A stretch of 64,000 bases of DNA. It comes from Halorubrum lacusprofundi ATCC 49239 (GTDB lineage Archaea > Halobacteriota > Halobacteria > Halobacteriales > Haloferacaceae). The notes under the pieces were generated by a model. The model was not told the origin of the DNA, ran no database searches, and worked only from the letters and a program-made list of their open reading frames with translations. This document shows, in pieces, positions 8,748 to 16,623 of the stretch (positions within the stretch are counted from its first letter, which is position 1; every line of letters starts with the position of its first letter). Made by a program: the position numbers and the translations under genes. Location: contig NC_012029.1 of the NCBI RefSeq assembly GCF_000022205.1, positions 930,001 through 994,000 of the forward strand, written 5' to 3'.

Positions 8748-9785
8748 TCAAGCAGTCGGCTCTCCGGTGTGTTCCCGAGCGAAGCAATCGAGGACGAGTT
8801 TCGCGCCGCCGAGGACGACGGGGCCGATGAACAGGCCGACGGCGCCGAATACGACGAGCCCGCCGAAGATGCCGATGACGATGATAGCGGAGTTGAATGC
8901 GCCGGTCCGACCGATTAGCGCGGGTCGGAGGTACGTATCGGAGAAGGTAACGAGCAGGCCGTACACGGCTATCGCCGCGCTGGCAATCGGTCGTCCGACT
9001 GCGAGGAGATACATTGCAGCCGGGACCCAGACGCCGAACGCGCCGACGAGCGGGAGCAGCGTCAGCACGAACGTAACGACCGTGAGAAAGATCACGGCGG
9101 GGAGGCCGGCGATCGCGAGCCCGACGCCGAGGAGCGCCGCCTGAATGGCCGCGACGGCGACGTTCCCGACGACAGAGGCCCACATGAGCTGATCCAGTCC
9201 CTCGCGGAGTTCGTCCAGGATGTCCTCGTCGACCGGCAGCACCCACTGGACCCACGCCACGAGCTGTTCCCCGTCGCGCAACAGGGCGAAGAGGACGAAC
9301 AGCGTGATGGTCAGTCCGATAAACAGCCCTGGCAAACTCCCGGCGAGGTCGATCGCCCCTGACGTGACCTCTTGGAGACTTGTTGCGATCCGTTCCTGAT
9401 TCGATTCGTACAGCGCGACGAGGTCGATGCGGTATCCGGTACTCTCGAGGAGTTCTTCGATCGACGCAACGTCGATTTGTCCGTTTCTGACGGCACTCAC
9501 GACCCTGAGCGACTGTTGGACGGCGATCGTGAGGAGATAGATGATCGGGATCAGTACGAACAGTAACGCGCCCAAGACAATGACAATCGCCGCGATTGTG
9601 GGCCTGACGTGCTGCTCGGCTCGTTGTTGGACGGGAAACAGGATGTATGCGAGAACCACGCCGAACAGAATGAACTGGAGATACGGCAGGAGGACGAACA
9701 ACGCGAGGAGACTGCTCAGCAGGACGAGTGCGGTCAGCCCTGGTTTCCCGACGAGCCACGTCGGGGGGGCGGATCTGTCTGGCAT
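8748..9785 (-). CDS. AI-2E family permease
   Basis: 345 residues with seven or eight predicted membrane helices: a first cluster (about 15-50), one at 60-85, then a long extramembrane stretch (90-145), and four or five helices from 150 to 330. This arrangement fits the AI-2E transporter superfamily (TqsA/YdiK type, PF01594). Members have been linked to export of small molecules and to Na+/H+ antiport; the substrate here is unknown. The spacing to neighbours suggests a single-gene transcript. Confidence 0.75.
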   Translation of the reverse strand: MPDRSAPPTWLVGKPGLTALVLLSSLLALFVLLPYLQFILFGVVLAYILFPVQQRAEQHVRPTIAAIVIVLGALLFVLIPIIYLLTIAVQQSLRVVSAVRNGQIDVASIEELLESTGYRIDLVALYESNQERIATSLQEVTSGAIDLAGSLPGLFIGLTITLFVLFALLRDGEQLVAWVQWVLPVDEDILDELREGLDQLMWASVVGNVAVAAIQAALLGVGLAIAGLPAVIFLTVVTFVLTLLPLVGAFGVWVPAAMYLLAVGRPIASAAIAVYGLLVTFSDTYLRPALIGRTGAFNSAIIVIGIFGGLVVFGAVGLFIGPVVLGGAKLVLDCFAREHTGEPTA

Positions 9786-9885
9786 ATCTGAATATGGATT
9801 GACACGTACATTATTCTACTGGCCCGAAATCAGGGCTCCGCGCGACTCCGAAGAGCTCAACGCACGGGTGTGATACGCCGTCGTC

Positions 9886-10476
9886 TCACCGACCCGTGTC
9901 GTACTTATACGTGGCCGACTCGGGATCGATTCCGAAGTCCTCGGGCGACTCGGTCGCGTCGTCAGCGGCGGCGTCAGCCGGCTCGGCGGCCTTGAACGCC
10001 TCGCGGAACCGGTCGAGCATCTCGAAGTCGTCGACGGCCAGGTGCAGGCCGACCACGTCGCCACCGAGGAACTCGCGCTTCTCGTCGAGCCGGTCCGAGA
10101 GCGCCTCGGGGAGGTCGTCGGTGTCGACCCGCTCGAAGCCGAACTGGGTCAGGTACTCGGGCTGGTCGGTGAGCACGTACACCGTCTCGAAACGGTCCGC
10201 GGCCGCGGTGTCAACGAGGCGCTCGATCACGTGCGCCCCGACACCGCGGTCCCGCCACTCGGGGAGGACGCCGATTCCGGTGAGTTCGATCCGATTCTCT
10301 TCTTCCTCGTCGCCCCGGTGCAGACGCAGTCGACCGAATCCCGCTCGGTCACCCGACTCCTCGTCGACCGCGATCACGTAATCCCGTGACCGGAAGGCGA
10401 CATCGTCGAGCCCCAACTGCTCGATCGCGTCCAATAACCACGCCTCGTCACGGTTCTTGGCGTCACGGATGTACAT
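9886..10476 (-). CDS. GNAT family N-acetyltransferase
   Basis: 196 residues. The GNAT core runs from about 5 to 135, with the acetyl-CoA loop LPEWRDRGVGAHVIERL (about 75-91; pattern R-x-x-G-x-G/A) followed by a strand containing ETVYVLTDQPEYLTQFGFERV. The last 45 residues are an acidic, Ala/Asp-rich tail ending in SATYKYDTGR. It should transfer an acetyl group from acetyl-CoA to an amine; substrate unknown. Confidence 0.78.
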   Translation of the reverse strand: MYIRDAKNRDEAWLLDAIEQLGLDDVAFRSRDYVIAVDEESGDRAGFGRLRLHRGDEEEENRIELTGIGVLPEWRDRGVGAHVIERLVDTAAADRFETVYVLTDQPEYLTQFGFERVDTDDLPEALSDRLDEKREFLGGDVVGLHLAVDDFEMLDRFREAFKAAEPADAAADDATESPEDFGIDPESATYKYDTGR

Positions 10477-10539
10477 GGATACACGTACGCGGGCCGACCT
10501 GAAAACGGTTCCCCGCGGGACGTCGGCGTCGACTGCTAT

Positions 10540-11766
10540 TTAAATACCCTGTCCCATCAGGTGGCTGCGCAGCACGTCCGGCGTCTTGAGCCCGGCGTCG
10601 CTGTTCACGAGGATCACCGTCTCGTCGCCGTCGAAGAAGCCGTCCTCCTTGAGCGCCCACGCGCCGGCGGGCGCGGCGCCGCCGGTGGCGCCCATCTCCA
10701 TCACCTCGTTTTGCGCGACCGCGACCGCGCTCGCGAGAATGTCATCGTCCTCGACGCCCACAGCGGTACCGCCGCTCTCGCGGACCGCCTCGACTGCGGC
10801 CGCGCCGCCCGCGGGGTCGGCGATCTCCAACTCGCCGCAGATCGTGTCGGGCGTCGACCACGGCTCCGGCTCGTCGAGGTCGCGTTCGATCGCGGCCGCG
10901 ATCGGCGCACAGCCCGCGGCCTGCGCCGCGACGATCTTCGGGACATCGTCGATCGCGCCGACGCGCTCCAGCTCCGAGAAGCCCTTATAAATCCCGGCGA
11001 CGACCTCACCGGAGCCGGTCGGCACGATGACGACATCGGGCGCCGCGTCGAGGTCGGCGACCAGCTCGAACGCGAGCGTCTTGACTCCGTCGTGGCGGTA
11101 CGGCGTCACGAACTCCCCGAGGTCGGTGTAGTCGGTCTCCAGCTGCTCGTCGACTGCGTCAGCGGCGTCCGGGAAGCGCCCGCCGACCACGCGCATGTCG
11201 CCGCCGTGGACGTTCGTCATCGCCTTGTTCGAGAACGCACAGCGGGAGGGGACGAAGGCGTACGACCGCAGATCGGCTCGGCCCGCGTACGCCGCCATCG
11301 ACTGTCCGGCGTTCCCGGGGCTCGCGCACGCGAGCGGCTCCACGTCTTGGCCCTCGGCGGCCCGCGCGGCGACCGCGGTGAGCGCGACCGAGAGGCCGCG
11401 GTCGAGCACGGTGCCCGTCGGGTTCCGCCCCTCGTCTTTGACGTACACCGCGTCGACGTCGAGTTCGTCGGCGAGCCGCTCGGTCGGGACGAGGGGCGTG
11501 GCACCCTCGCCCGCCGAAATCGCGACATCGGCGGGGAACGGGAGCAGCGCGTCGAAGCGCCAGTGGCCGCGGCCCGTCCCAGCGGGGCCGTCGCGGGGAG
11601 ACTCCAGCAGCGTCTCCGGGTCGACCGCGTCGTAGTCGTAGGCGGGGTCGAGCCCGCGCGCCTGCTCCTCGGCCGAGACGGTCGTCGGGTCGGCCGTCTC
11701 GTGGACGCGACCCGACGCGCGACTCTCCAGCCCGCGGAACGCCGTCGTCGTCTCCGTCGTCTCCAT
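10540..11766 (-). CDS. Threonine synthase-like PLP-fold protein lacking the Schiff-base lysine
   Basis: 408 residues, clearly related to threonine synthase: GEGATPLVPTERL (87-99), VKDEGRNPTG (109-118), a loop CASPGNAGQS, a phosphate-binding-like PTGSGEVVAGIYKGF and SDAGLKTPDV near the end. In active enzymes NPTG is followed by SFKDRG, whose lysine binds PLP. Here residues 119-124 read TVLDRG, so leucine 121 replaces that lysine; the DNA at about 11398-11435 supports this reading. It may be a paralogue with a changed role, so the symbol thrC is withheld. The start METTETTTAF is chosen because an upstream extension would translate the 9-bp repeat as Arg-Asn-Arg. Confidence 0.8.
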   Translation of the reverse strand: METTETTTAFRGLESRASGRVHETADPTTVSAEEQARGLDPAYDYDAVDPETLLESPRDGPAGTGRGHWRFDALLPFPADVAISAGEGATPLVPTERLADELDVDAVYVKDEGRNPTGTVLDRGLSVALTAVAARAAEGQDVEPLACASPGNAGQSMAAYAGRADLRSYAFVPSRCAFSNKAMTNVHGGDMRVVGGRFPDAADAVDEQLETDYTDLGEFVTPYRHDGVKTLAFELVADLDAAPDVVIVPTGSGEVVAGIYKGFSELERVGAIDDVPKIVAAQAAGCAPIAAAIERDLDEPEPWSTPDTICGELEIADPAGGAAAVEAVRESGGTAVGVEDDDILASAVAVAQNEVMEMGATGGAAPAGAWALKEDGFFDGDETVILVNSDAGLKTPDVLRSHLMGQGI

Positions 11767-11828
11767 ACCCGCCCTTTCGACGGCGGCGACTAATCGCTTC
11801 CCTCTCGGCGCCGACCCGCGATTCAGCT

Positions 11829-11936
11829 GATTCCGTCGATTCCGTCGATTCCGTCGATTCCGTCGATTCCGTCGATTCCGTCGATTCCGTCGATTCCGTC
11901 GATTCCGTCGATTCCGTCGATTCCGTCGATTCCGTC
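11829..11936. repeat. 9-bp tandem repeat (GATTCCGTC)12
   Basis: Twelve perfect head-to-tail copies of GATTCCGTC, followed by a degenerate copy. The array lies upstream of the threonine-synthase-like gene and ahead of the rnp4 stop. Its period is a multiple of three, so every frame across it stays open and yields spurious ORFs (Arg-Asn-Arg or Asp-Ser-Val repeats). Perfect identity suggests a young, length-variable minisatellite. Confidence 0.95.
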
Positions 11937-11980
11937 GTTCCCGTTGATCTAGTGGTCCCGCAGCCCCATCGATCCCCGGA

Positions 11981-12259
11981 TCAATCAAACGGGTACCGCG
12001 CGGTTGCCCCGCATTCGCGACATCGGACGACGACCCGGCCGGGGCGGAGCCGGACGCGACCCGTCTTTCCCGGTCGGAGGTAGACGTCGCAGTCGTCACA
12101 GGTCTTCCGTGAGAACTCGGCGGGGACGCCACAGCGGTTCCGCTCCGCGATCCGACGCGCGAGCGCGACGTACTCCCGCGCGCGGTCGTACTCGTCGTCG
12201 ACGACGGCCTCGCGGGCGAGCGCGAACAGCCGATCGATCCGTTCCGACGGGATCCCCAT
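11981..12259 (-). CDS. rnp4: Ribonuclease P protein component 4 (Rpp21)
   Basis: 92 residues. The N-terminal half is helical (SERIDRLFALAREAVVDDEYDRAREYVALARRIAERN) and the C-terminal half is a zinc ribbon with C54, C57, C80 and C83. This is the archaeal Rpp21 pattern. The protein binds the specificity domain of RNase P RNA, together with Rpp29, in tRNA 5'-end processing. The start MGIPSERIDR is set by family length; an upstream in-frame ATG would add Ser/Arg-rich sequence over the Trm112-like gene. Two further RNase P subunit genes (rnp3, rnp2) lie about 11-12 kb away. Confidence 0.88.
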   Translation of the reverse strand: MGIPSERIDRLFALAREAVVDDEYDRAREYVALARRIAERNRCGVPAEFSRKTCDDCDVYLRPGKTGRVRLRPGRVVVRCRECGATARYPFD

Positions 12260-12363
12260 ACCTCGCCGGGGGTGACGGACCGGCAAAGTCGTTGCCATCG
12301 ACGCTGACCGCCAGACCGCTGCGCTCTGCCGTCCGCCACTCTCGCCGGCTCGCCAACCCACAC

Positions 12364-12373
12364 GCTTTTTTAG
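12364..12373 (+). promoter_or_regulatory. TATA box of the Trm112-like gene
   Basis: GCTTTTTTAG is centred 27 nt before the ATG at 12396, implying a leaderless transcript. Confidence 0.55.
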
Positions 12374-12395
12374 CGGTCCGCGCGAACGACGCGGC

Positions 12396-12590
12396 ATGAA
12401 AGAATCCCTGATGGACGTCATCTGCTGCCCGCTCGACAAGGCCGACCTCGACCTCGATATCGACGAACGAGACGACGAGGAGATCCTCACGGGGACGCTC
12501 ACGTGTACGGAATGCGGCGAGATCTACCCGATCGAGGACGGGATCCCGAATCTCCTCCCGCCGGACATGCGCGAAGAGGCGATGGCGTAG
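12396..12590 (+). CDS. Trm112-like zinc-ribbon protein
   Basis: 64 residues. An N-terminal CCPLDK motif (C10, C11) and a later CTEC (C37, C40) frame an acidic insert, and the C-terminus IEDGIPNLLPPDMR is the hallmark of the Trm112/UPF0434 family. In archaea Trm112 is a small activating platform for several S-adenosylmethionine methyltransferases acting on tRNA, rRNA and proteins. Which methyltransferases it partners here is not visible. Confidence 0.85.
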   Translation: MKESLMDVICCPLDKADLDLDIDERDDEEILTGTLTCTECGEIYPIEDGIPNLLPPDMREEAMA

Positions 12591-12651
12591 GACGCATCAA
12601 CATCTCATTCCGTACTGCATCTTTTTTTAGTGTGAGTGCGTCAACCCATGC

Positions 12652-13233
12652 GTGTCGACACTCTCCGTCGAACTGAACGGGGACGCGGTTCACTCGATCC
12701 GGGCGCCCGATCGGTTCGAGACGACCGGCCCGTTCGCCGTCGCGCTCGAAAACGAGGGACGGTCCACGCACGTCCACCTGCACTTCGACGACGACCTCGA
12801 CCGGGTCGTTTCGGTGGCCGAGACGAATCACTTCGTCGACGACGAGGCCACCAAACACGTCCACGTCTCCGTCGCGGACGTGGCGGAGCCGGTCCGTGGA
12901 AAGCTAAAAATTGTCACCGGCTACGGCTCCGAGACTCGGTACGTGGACCTTCGAGTCGATCCGCCTGAGGACGCCGCGCCCGACGAGGTCGCCGTCGACG
13001 AGGCGTTCACGAAGCCGCCGGAGCGTCCGCCGGAGGTCTCGTCGTCCCAGCGCGCGGCGACCGCGGCCGACCGGCTGATCGAACGGGGCGGCGTGCCCGC
13101 GGCGATCACCGGTGTTCTCGCGCTCGCCGCTGGGATCGCTATCGCACTCGCGCTCGACAGCGCGGTCGTCTCGGCGGTTGTCGCCGTCGTGTTGACGGTG
13201 TCGGTCGGGGTGGCACTCCTAGCAGTGTGGTGA
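12652..13233 (+). CDS. Haloarchaeal membrane-anchored protein (DUF7524-like)
   Basis: 193 residues from a GTG start. Residues 1-105 form a beta-rich soluble domain that looks like an immunoglobulin-like fold (STHVHLHFDDDLDRVVSVAET, KHVHVSVADVAEPVRGKLKIVTGYGSETRYVDL; each named stretch is discontinuous in function). A Pro/Glu linker follows, then two hydrophobic helices (about 145-165 and 168-192) at the very C-terminus. The family name is from memory. It has no predicted enzyme motif; role unknown. Confidence 0.65.
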   Translation: MSTLSVELNGDAVHSIRAPDRFETTGPFAVALENEGRSTHVHLHFDDDLDRVVSVAETNHFVDDEATKHVHVSVADVAEPVRGKLKIVTGYGSETRYVDLRVDPPEDAAPDEVAVDEAFTKPPERPPEVSSSQRAATAADRLIERGGVPAAITGVLALAAGIAIALALDSAVVSAVVAVVLTVSVGVALLAVW

Positions 13234-13283
13234 CGAGATGGCGCGGAAGTGGTATCTCCCGCCAATCGCCGCGAATCCGGACG

Positions 13284-13291
13284 CTTTTAAG
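13284..13291 (+). promoter_or_regulatory. TATA box of the gene at 13314
   Basis: CTTTTAAG is centred 27 nt before the ATG. GGAAGGTGAG just before the start could also act as a ribosome-binding site if the transcript is longer. Confidence 0.5.
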
Positions 13292-13313
13292 CGTGCCAGC
13301 GGAAGGTGAGCGC

Positions 13314-13502
13314 ATGAGCTTCGAGAAGGAAGACGAGGTCGTTCTCCACGACAAACACAGCGAGTACGACGGCGAGACGGGCACGATCACGCAGGTCATG
13401 GAGACGATGTTCGGCGACGCGACCTACACGGTCAGCTTCGAGGACGGTCAGGAGACCGGCGTTCCCGAGGACGCTCTCGACGCCGTCGAGAGCGAGGAGT
13501 AA
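13314..13502 (+). CDS. Small acidic SH3/KOW-like protein (DUF1918-like)
   Basis: 62 residues with a compact beta pattern: EDEVVLHDKHSEYDGETGTITQV, then FGDATYTVSFEDGQETGVPEDAL. The arrangement of Gly after short strands resembles KOW/SH3-like small domains. It is highly acidic and has no catalytic motif. It precedes the RNA-binding protein gene by 21 bases and may be co-transcribed with it. Confidence 0.65.
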   Translation: MSFEKEDEVVLHDKHSEYDGETGTITQVMETMFGDATYTVSFEDGQETGVPEDALDAVESEE

Positions 13503-13523
13503 CTCCCCCTTTTCCCGACCCGC

Positions 13524-14048
13524 ATGGCTACAGTCCCGTTCCACTACGTCGACCTCCGGGCGTTCGCGTACGCCACCGAGGACGAAAAGCGGGTCGCGGA
13601 CGCCCTCCGGACGTTCCTCCCCGAGGACACCGAGTTGGACCGCGTCGAGAACGTCGGCCACCACGGCGACCGGATCGTCGTGCTCTCGGCCCGGATCGAG
13701 AATGCAGACGGAATGCGCCACGTCCTCGATCGACTCTCCGAGCTCGACGAGGTTGATCGCGTGATCGACGAGCTCGACCAGCGGGTCGACGACAACTGCG
13801 CGCTGTTCCTCCGCGTCGACAAGCAGGCCGCCTTCGGCGGCGAGGTTCGGCTCGGCCCCGGCATCACCGTCCGCGCGAAGGTCGAGGCGTACCCTGCGAA
13901 GAAAGAGGCGGCCGTCGAAAACGCCCGAGAGACGCTCGGGCGGCTGGCGGACGATAGCGATGATAACGGTGACGACAGCGACACCAGCGACGACGACACC
14001 AGCGACGACGACGCCAGCGGCGACGACGACACCAGCGACGAGTCGTAG
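13524..14048 (+). CDS. RNA-binding protein, ribosomal L5-like (PF01877 family)
   Basis: 174 residues. Residues 1-140 match the archaeal RNA-binding family with an L5-like alpha/beta fold (PFHYVDLRAFAYATEDEKRV, NVGHHGDRIVVLSARIENA, DDNCALFLRVDKQAAFGGE). The C-terminal 35 residues are a repetitive Asp/Ser tail of SDDDTSDDDAS type, probably unstructured and a halophilic addition. It likely binds structured RNA, but no specific role is established. It may be co-transcribed with the small gene at 13314. Confidence 0.75.
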   Translation: MATVPFHYVDLRAFAYATEDEKRVADALRTFLPEDTELDRVENVGHHGDRIVVLSARIENADGMRHVLDRLSELDEVDRVIDELDQRVDDNCALFLRVDKQAAFGGEVRLGPGITVRAKVEAYPAKKEAAVENARETLGRLADDSDDNGDDSDTSDDDTSDDDASGDDDTSDES

Positions 14049-14128
14049 CTGACAGAGAGCGCGAGGGACGGGCGCCCGACCCGCACCCCCAGCGTGGCTT
14101 TTTATTACACCCCGCCGTCGATGCGTCC

Positions 14129-15565
14129 ATGAGCGATCCGTTCGTCGTCGTCGGTGCGGACGCGGCGGGGCTGAGCGCGGCCAGCAAGTTCCGGCGCGAG
14201 GCGCCCGACCGCGAGGTCGTTGTCTTCGAGAAAGGACGATGGATCTCGTACGCCTACTGCGGGATGCCGTACTTCATCGAGGGGCGCGTCGAGCGCATGT
14301 CGAACCTGCTCTCGCTGTCGCCGAGTGAGGTCGAGGAGCGCGGGATCGATCTCCGACGCGATCACGAGGTCATCGCCGTCGACTCGGATACGAAGACCGT
14401 CGCCGTCGAGACCGCCGAGGGCGAGACGATCGAACAGGGCTACGACGACCTGCTGGTCGCCACGGGCGGCCGCGCCGAGACCGGCTCCTTCAACGTGCGC
14501 GGGCTGGACGGCGCCTTCACCCTTCACGACATGAACGCCGCGGCCGCGATCGACGCGTACATCGCCGAACCGGACGCCTACGACCCCGCCCGCGCCGACG
14601 TGAGCGCAGTCGACCGCGAGCGCGTCGACCGCAACGCCGCGATGCCGGCTCCCGAGACGGCGGCGATCGTCGGTGGCGGCTACGTCGGCGTCGAGATGGC
14701 CGAGGCCCTGTCCGGTCGCGGGCTCGACGTGCACCTCTTCCAGCGCTCCGGCCACCTGCTCCCGCCGTTCGGGGAGGCCGTCGGCGAGCGCGTCGCGGAC
14801 GAACTGGAGGCGGAGGGCGTGGCGGTCCACAGGGGAACTCCCGTGAAGTCGCTCGTCGGCGACGACCGGATCGAAGGCGTCGCGCTCGACGGAGCGGCGG
14901 ACTCGGTCGCCGCCGACCTCGCGATCGTCGGCGTCGGCATCCGTCCGAACACCGAACTGCTCGACGGGACCGGCGTCGAGACCGGCGAGGGCGGCGCGAT
15001 CCGCACGGACGAGTACGGGCGGACGAGCCTCCCGGACGTGTACGCCGCGGGCGACTGCGCGACCGCGGTCCACGCCGTCACCGGCGAGGAGGCGTGGATG
15101 CCGCTCGGGCTCACCGCCAACCGGGCCGGGCGGGCAGTCGGCGCCACGATCGCCGGCGACCCCTCGCCCGTGGGCGAGATCGCGGGCACCGCGGTCGTGA
15201 AGGCGTTCGATATGGAGGCCGGGCGGGCCGGGCTGGTCGAAGAGGAGACGGCCCGCGAGGCCGGCTTCGACCCGGTCCGCGAGACGGTGACCGCTGGCTC
15301 CCGATCGGGCTACTACCCGGGCGCGGCGCCGACCGACGTGACGCTCGTCGCGGACCGCGATACGGGGCGTCTCATCGGCGGGAGCATCGTTGGCCCCGAT
15401 CGCGCCGCGATCCGGATCGACACGCTCGCGACCGCGCTGGAGGCTGACATGACCGTTCCGGAGGTCGAGCGCTTGGACCTCGCGTACGCGCCCCCCTTCT
15501 CGCCGGTGTGGGACCCGATCCTCGTCGCTGCGAAGGTGCTCAACGGAACGCTCGACGAGGAGTAG
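14129..15565 (+). CDS. CoA-disulfide reductase / NADH oxidase-type flavoprotein
   Basis: 478 residues in the class III pyridine nucleotide-disulfide reductase family. An N-terminal FAD motif VVVGADAAGLSAAS (6-19) is followed by the single redox cysteine C44 in SYAYCGMPY, a second Rossmann motif AAIVGGGYVGVEMAEAL (about 176-192) and DVYAAGDCAT. A single Cys that can form a mixed disulfide with CoA is typical of CoA-disulfide reductase. It would reduce CoA or a related disulfide using NAD(P)H in the cytoplasm. gshA and coaD lie within 3 kb. H2O-forming NADH oxidase activity is the main alternative. Confidence 0.82.
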   Translation: MSDPFVVVGADAAGLSAASKFRREAPDREVVVFEKGRWISYAYCGMPYFIEGRVERMSNLLSLSPSEVEERGIDLRRDHEVIAVDSDTKTVAVETAEGETIEQGYDDLLVATGGRAETGSFNVRGLDGAFTLHDMNAAAAIDAYIAEPDAYDPARADVSAVDRERVDRNAAMPAPETAAIVGGGYVGVEMAEALSGRGLDVHLFQRSGHLLPPFGEAVGERVADELEAEGVAVHRGTPVKSLVGDDRIEGVALDGAADSVAADLAIVGVGIRPNTELLDGTGVETGEGGAIRTDEYGRTSLPDVYAAGDCATAVHAVTGEEAWMPLGLTANRAGRAVGATIAGDPSPVGEIAGTAVVKAFDMEAGRAGLVEEETAREAGFDPVRETVTAGSRSGYYPGAAPTDVTLVADRDTGRLIGGSIVGPDRAAIRIDTLATALEADMTVPEVERLDLAYAPPFSPVWDPILVAAKVLNGTLDEE

Positions 15566-15574
15566 TAGTTCGGA

Positions 15575-16072
15575 TCAGTCGTCCGCGTTTGCGCTTTCGT
15601 CCGCGGGGGCCGCGTCGCTTTCTCGCTTATCGCCCCCGATTCCGGCGGCGACTCGCCCGATCGCATAGCCGGCGACGCCGACCGCGACCGCGGCCGCGAC
15701 GGCAACGCCGAGCGATTCGACGACGGCGGCGAGGAAGGGAACGGGGTCAGCGAACGCGATCGCGTACGGTTCCGGACCGGCCGTCCGCAGGAGAACCGCT
15801 GCGAAGGGACCATAGGCCAGGAGGACCGCGGGGATCACACCCCCGCCGACCGCGGCGAAGGCGACCGTGCCGACCGCGGTCAGCGCCGCGAGGGCCGCAG
15901 CGACACCGGAGGCGGCGGGAGTCAGCCCCGCGACCTCGCCGACGAGCGCGGCCACGTCGAAGGCGACGTACGAGACCGCGAAGCCGACCGCGCTCCAGAC
16001 GGTTGCGCGCTCGAACCCCGCCTCGCCGAGAGCGACGCGTGCGAGTCGCCCCGGGTCGTTGTCCGCCGTCAT
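15575..16072 (-). CDS. Haloarchaeal multi-span membrane protein
   Basis: 165 residues with four or five hydrophobic helices (about 24-45, 50-72, 78-100, 115-140) rich in Ala, Val and Gly, and a short hydrophilic acidic tail. Its ATG overlaps the coaD stop codon by 4 nt, so it is the second gene of a coaD operon. No recognised transporter or enzyme motif is seen. Confidence 0.7.
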   Translation of the reverse strand: MTADNDPGRLARVALGEAGFERATVWSAVGFAVSYVAFDVAALVGEVAGLTPAASGVAAALAALTAVGTVAFAAVGGGVIPAVLLAYGPFAAVLLRTAGPEPYAIAFADPVPFLAAVVESLGVAVAAAVAVGVAGYAIGRVAAGIGGDKRESDAAPADESANADD

Positions 16073-16563
16073 TCCGGGCGAGTCGCGCCCCGACCTTCCC
16101 GGTCGGGGGTGAGGGTACCGTGTTCGTCTATCTCGCCGGCGACGATCCGGGTCGAGGAGATGCGCTCACCGTCTTCGGCCGAGACGTGGTCGACCACGAC
16201 GAGTTCGAGGGGGTCGTGGCCGCGTTCGCGGCGGATCTCGTTTATCCGATCGCCGCCGTCTCTCGTCTCCGGGGAGACGATCAGCGCGTCGAACTCGGGC
16301 TCGACGGCGATGCCGGTCGGGTCGGTCAGCTCGCGGACATCGAACTCGCGGCCGTGTTCGCCGGCGAGGTCGGCCAGCTCGGCTTCGAGGTCGCGCTTCC
16401 GGCGGTCGTACGGGCGGACGTACCGCTCGACGTGTCGGGTCTTCGGCGCGAGCCGGTCAGACGTGAGTCCGACGGTCACGTCACCCAGCTCGAACGCCCG
16501 TTCGAACAGCTTCCGGTGGCCGTCGTGAACGGGATCGAACGTACCACCCAGCGCGACGTTCAT
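16069..16563 (-). CDS. coaD: Phosphopantetheine adenylyltransferase
   Basis: 164 residues of the nucleotidyltransferase superfamily. GGTFDPVHDGHRKLF (6-20) contains the HxGH-type motif, and ISSTRIV (about 139-145) is the C-terminal nucleotide-binding motif. The archaeal enzyme makes dephospho-CoA from 4'-phosphopantetheine and ATP. A TATA element lies 27 nt upstream, so the transcript is probably leaderless. The next gene, a membrane protein, overlaps its stop by 4 nt. Confidence 0.88.
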   Translation of the reverse strand: MNVALGGTFDPVHDGHRKLFERAFELGDVTVGLTSDRLAPKTRHVERYVRPYDRRKRDLEAELADLAGEHGREFDVRELTDPTGIAVEPEFDALIVSPETRDGGDRINEIRRERGHDPLELVVVDHVSAEDGERISSTRIVAGEIDEHGTLTPDREGRGATRPE

Positions 16564-16585
16564 GCACGACAGTTGCGCGGGCGGA

Positions 16586-16594
16586 ACTTAAAAC
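16586..16594 (-). promoter_or_regulatory. TATA box of coaD
   Basis: On the minus strand this reads GTTTTAAGT, centred 27 nt before the coaD ATG. Confidence 0.6.
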
Positions 16595-16623
16595 GTCTTG
16601 AACCGGGAGCGGACGAGGGCGGC

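Noticed and set aside
11829-11936. CRISPR array
   Set aside because: The 9-bp units are directly adjacent with no spacers, so this is a minisatellite.
10540-12363. N-terminal extension of the threonine-synthase-like gene to 607 residues with Arg-Asn-Arg repeats
   Set aside because: The repeat residues come from the 9-bp array and the extension overlaps rnp4; the start at METTETTTAF fits the family.
14105-15073. 322-residue frame on the minus strand
   Set aside because: It lies opposite the CoA-disulfide reductase gene and shows no motif.
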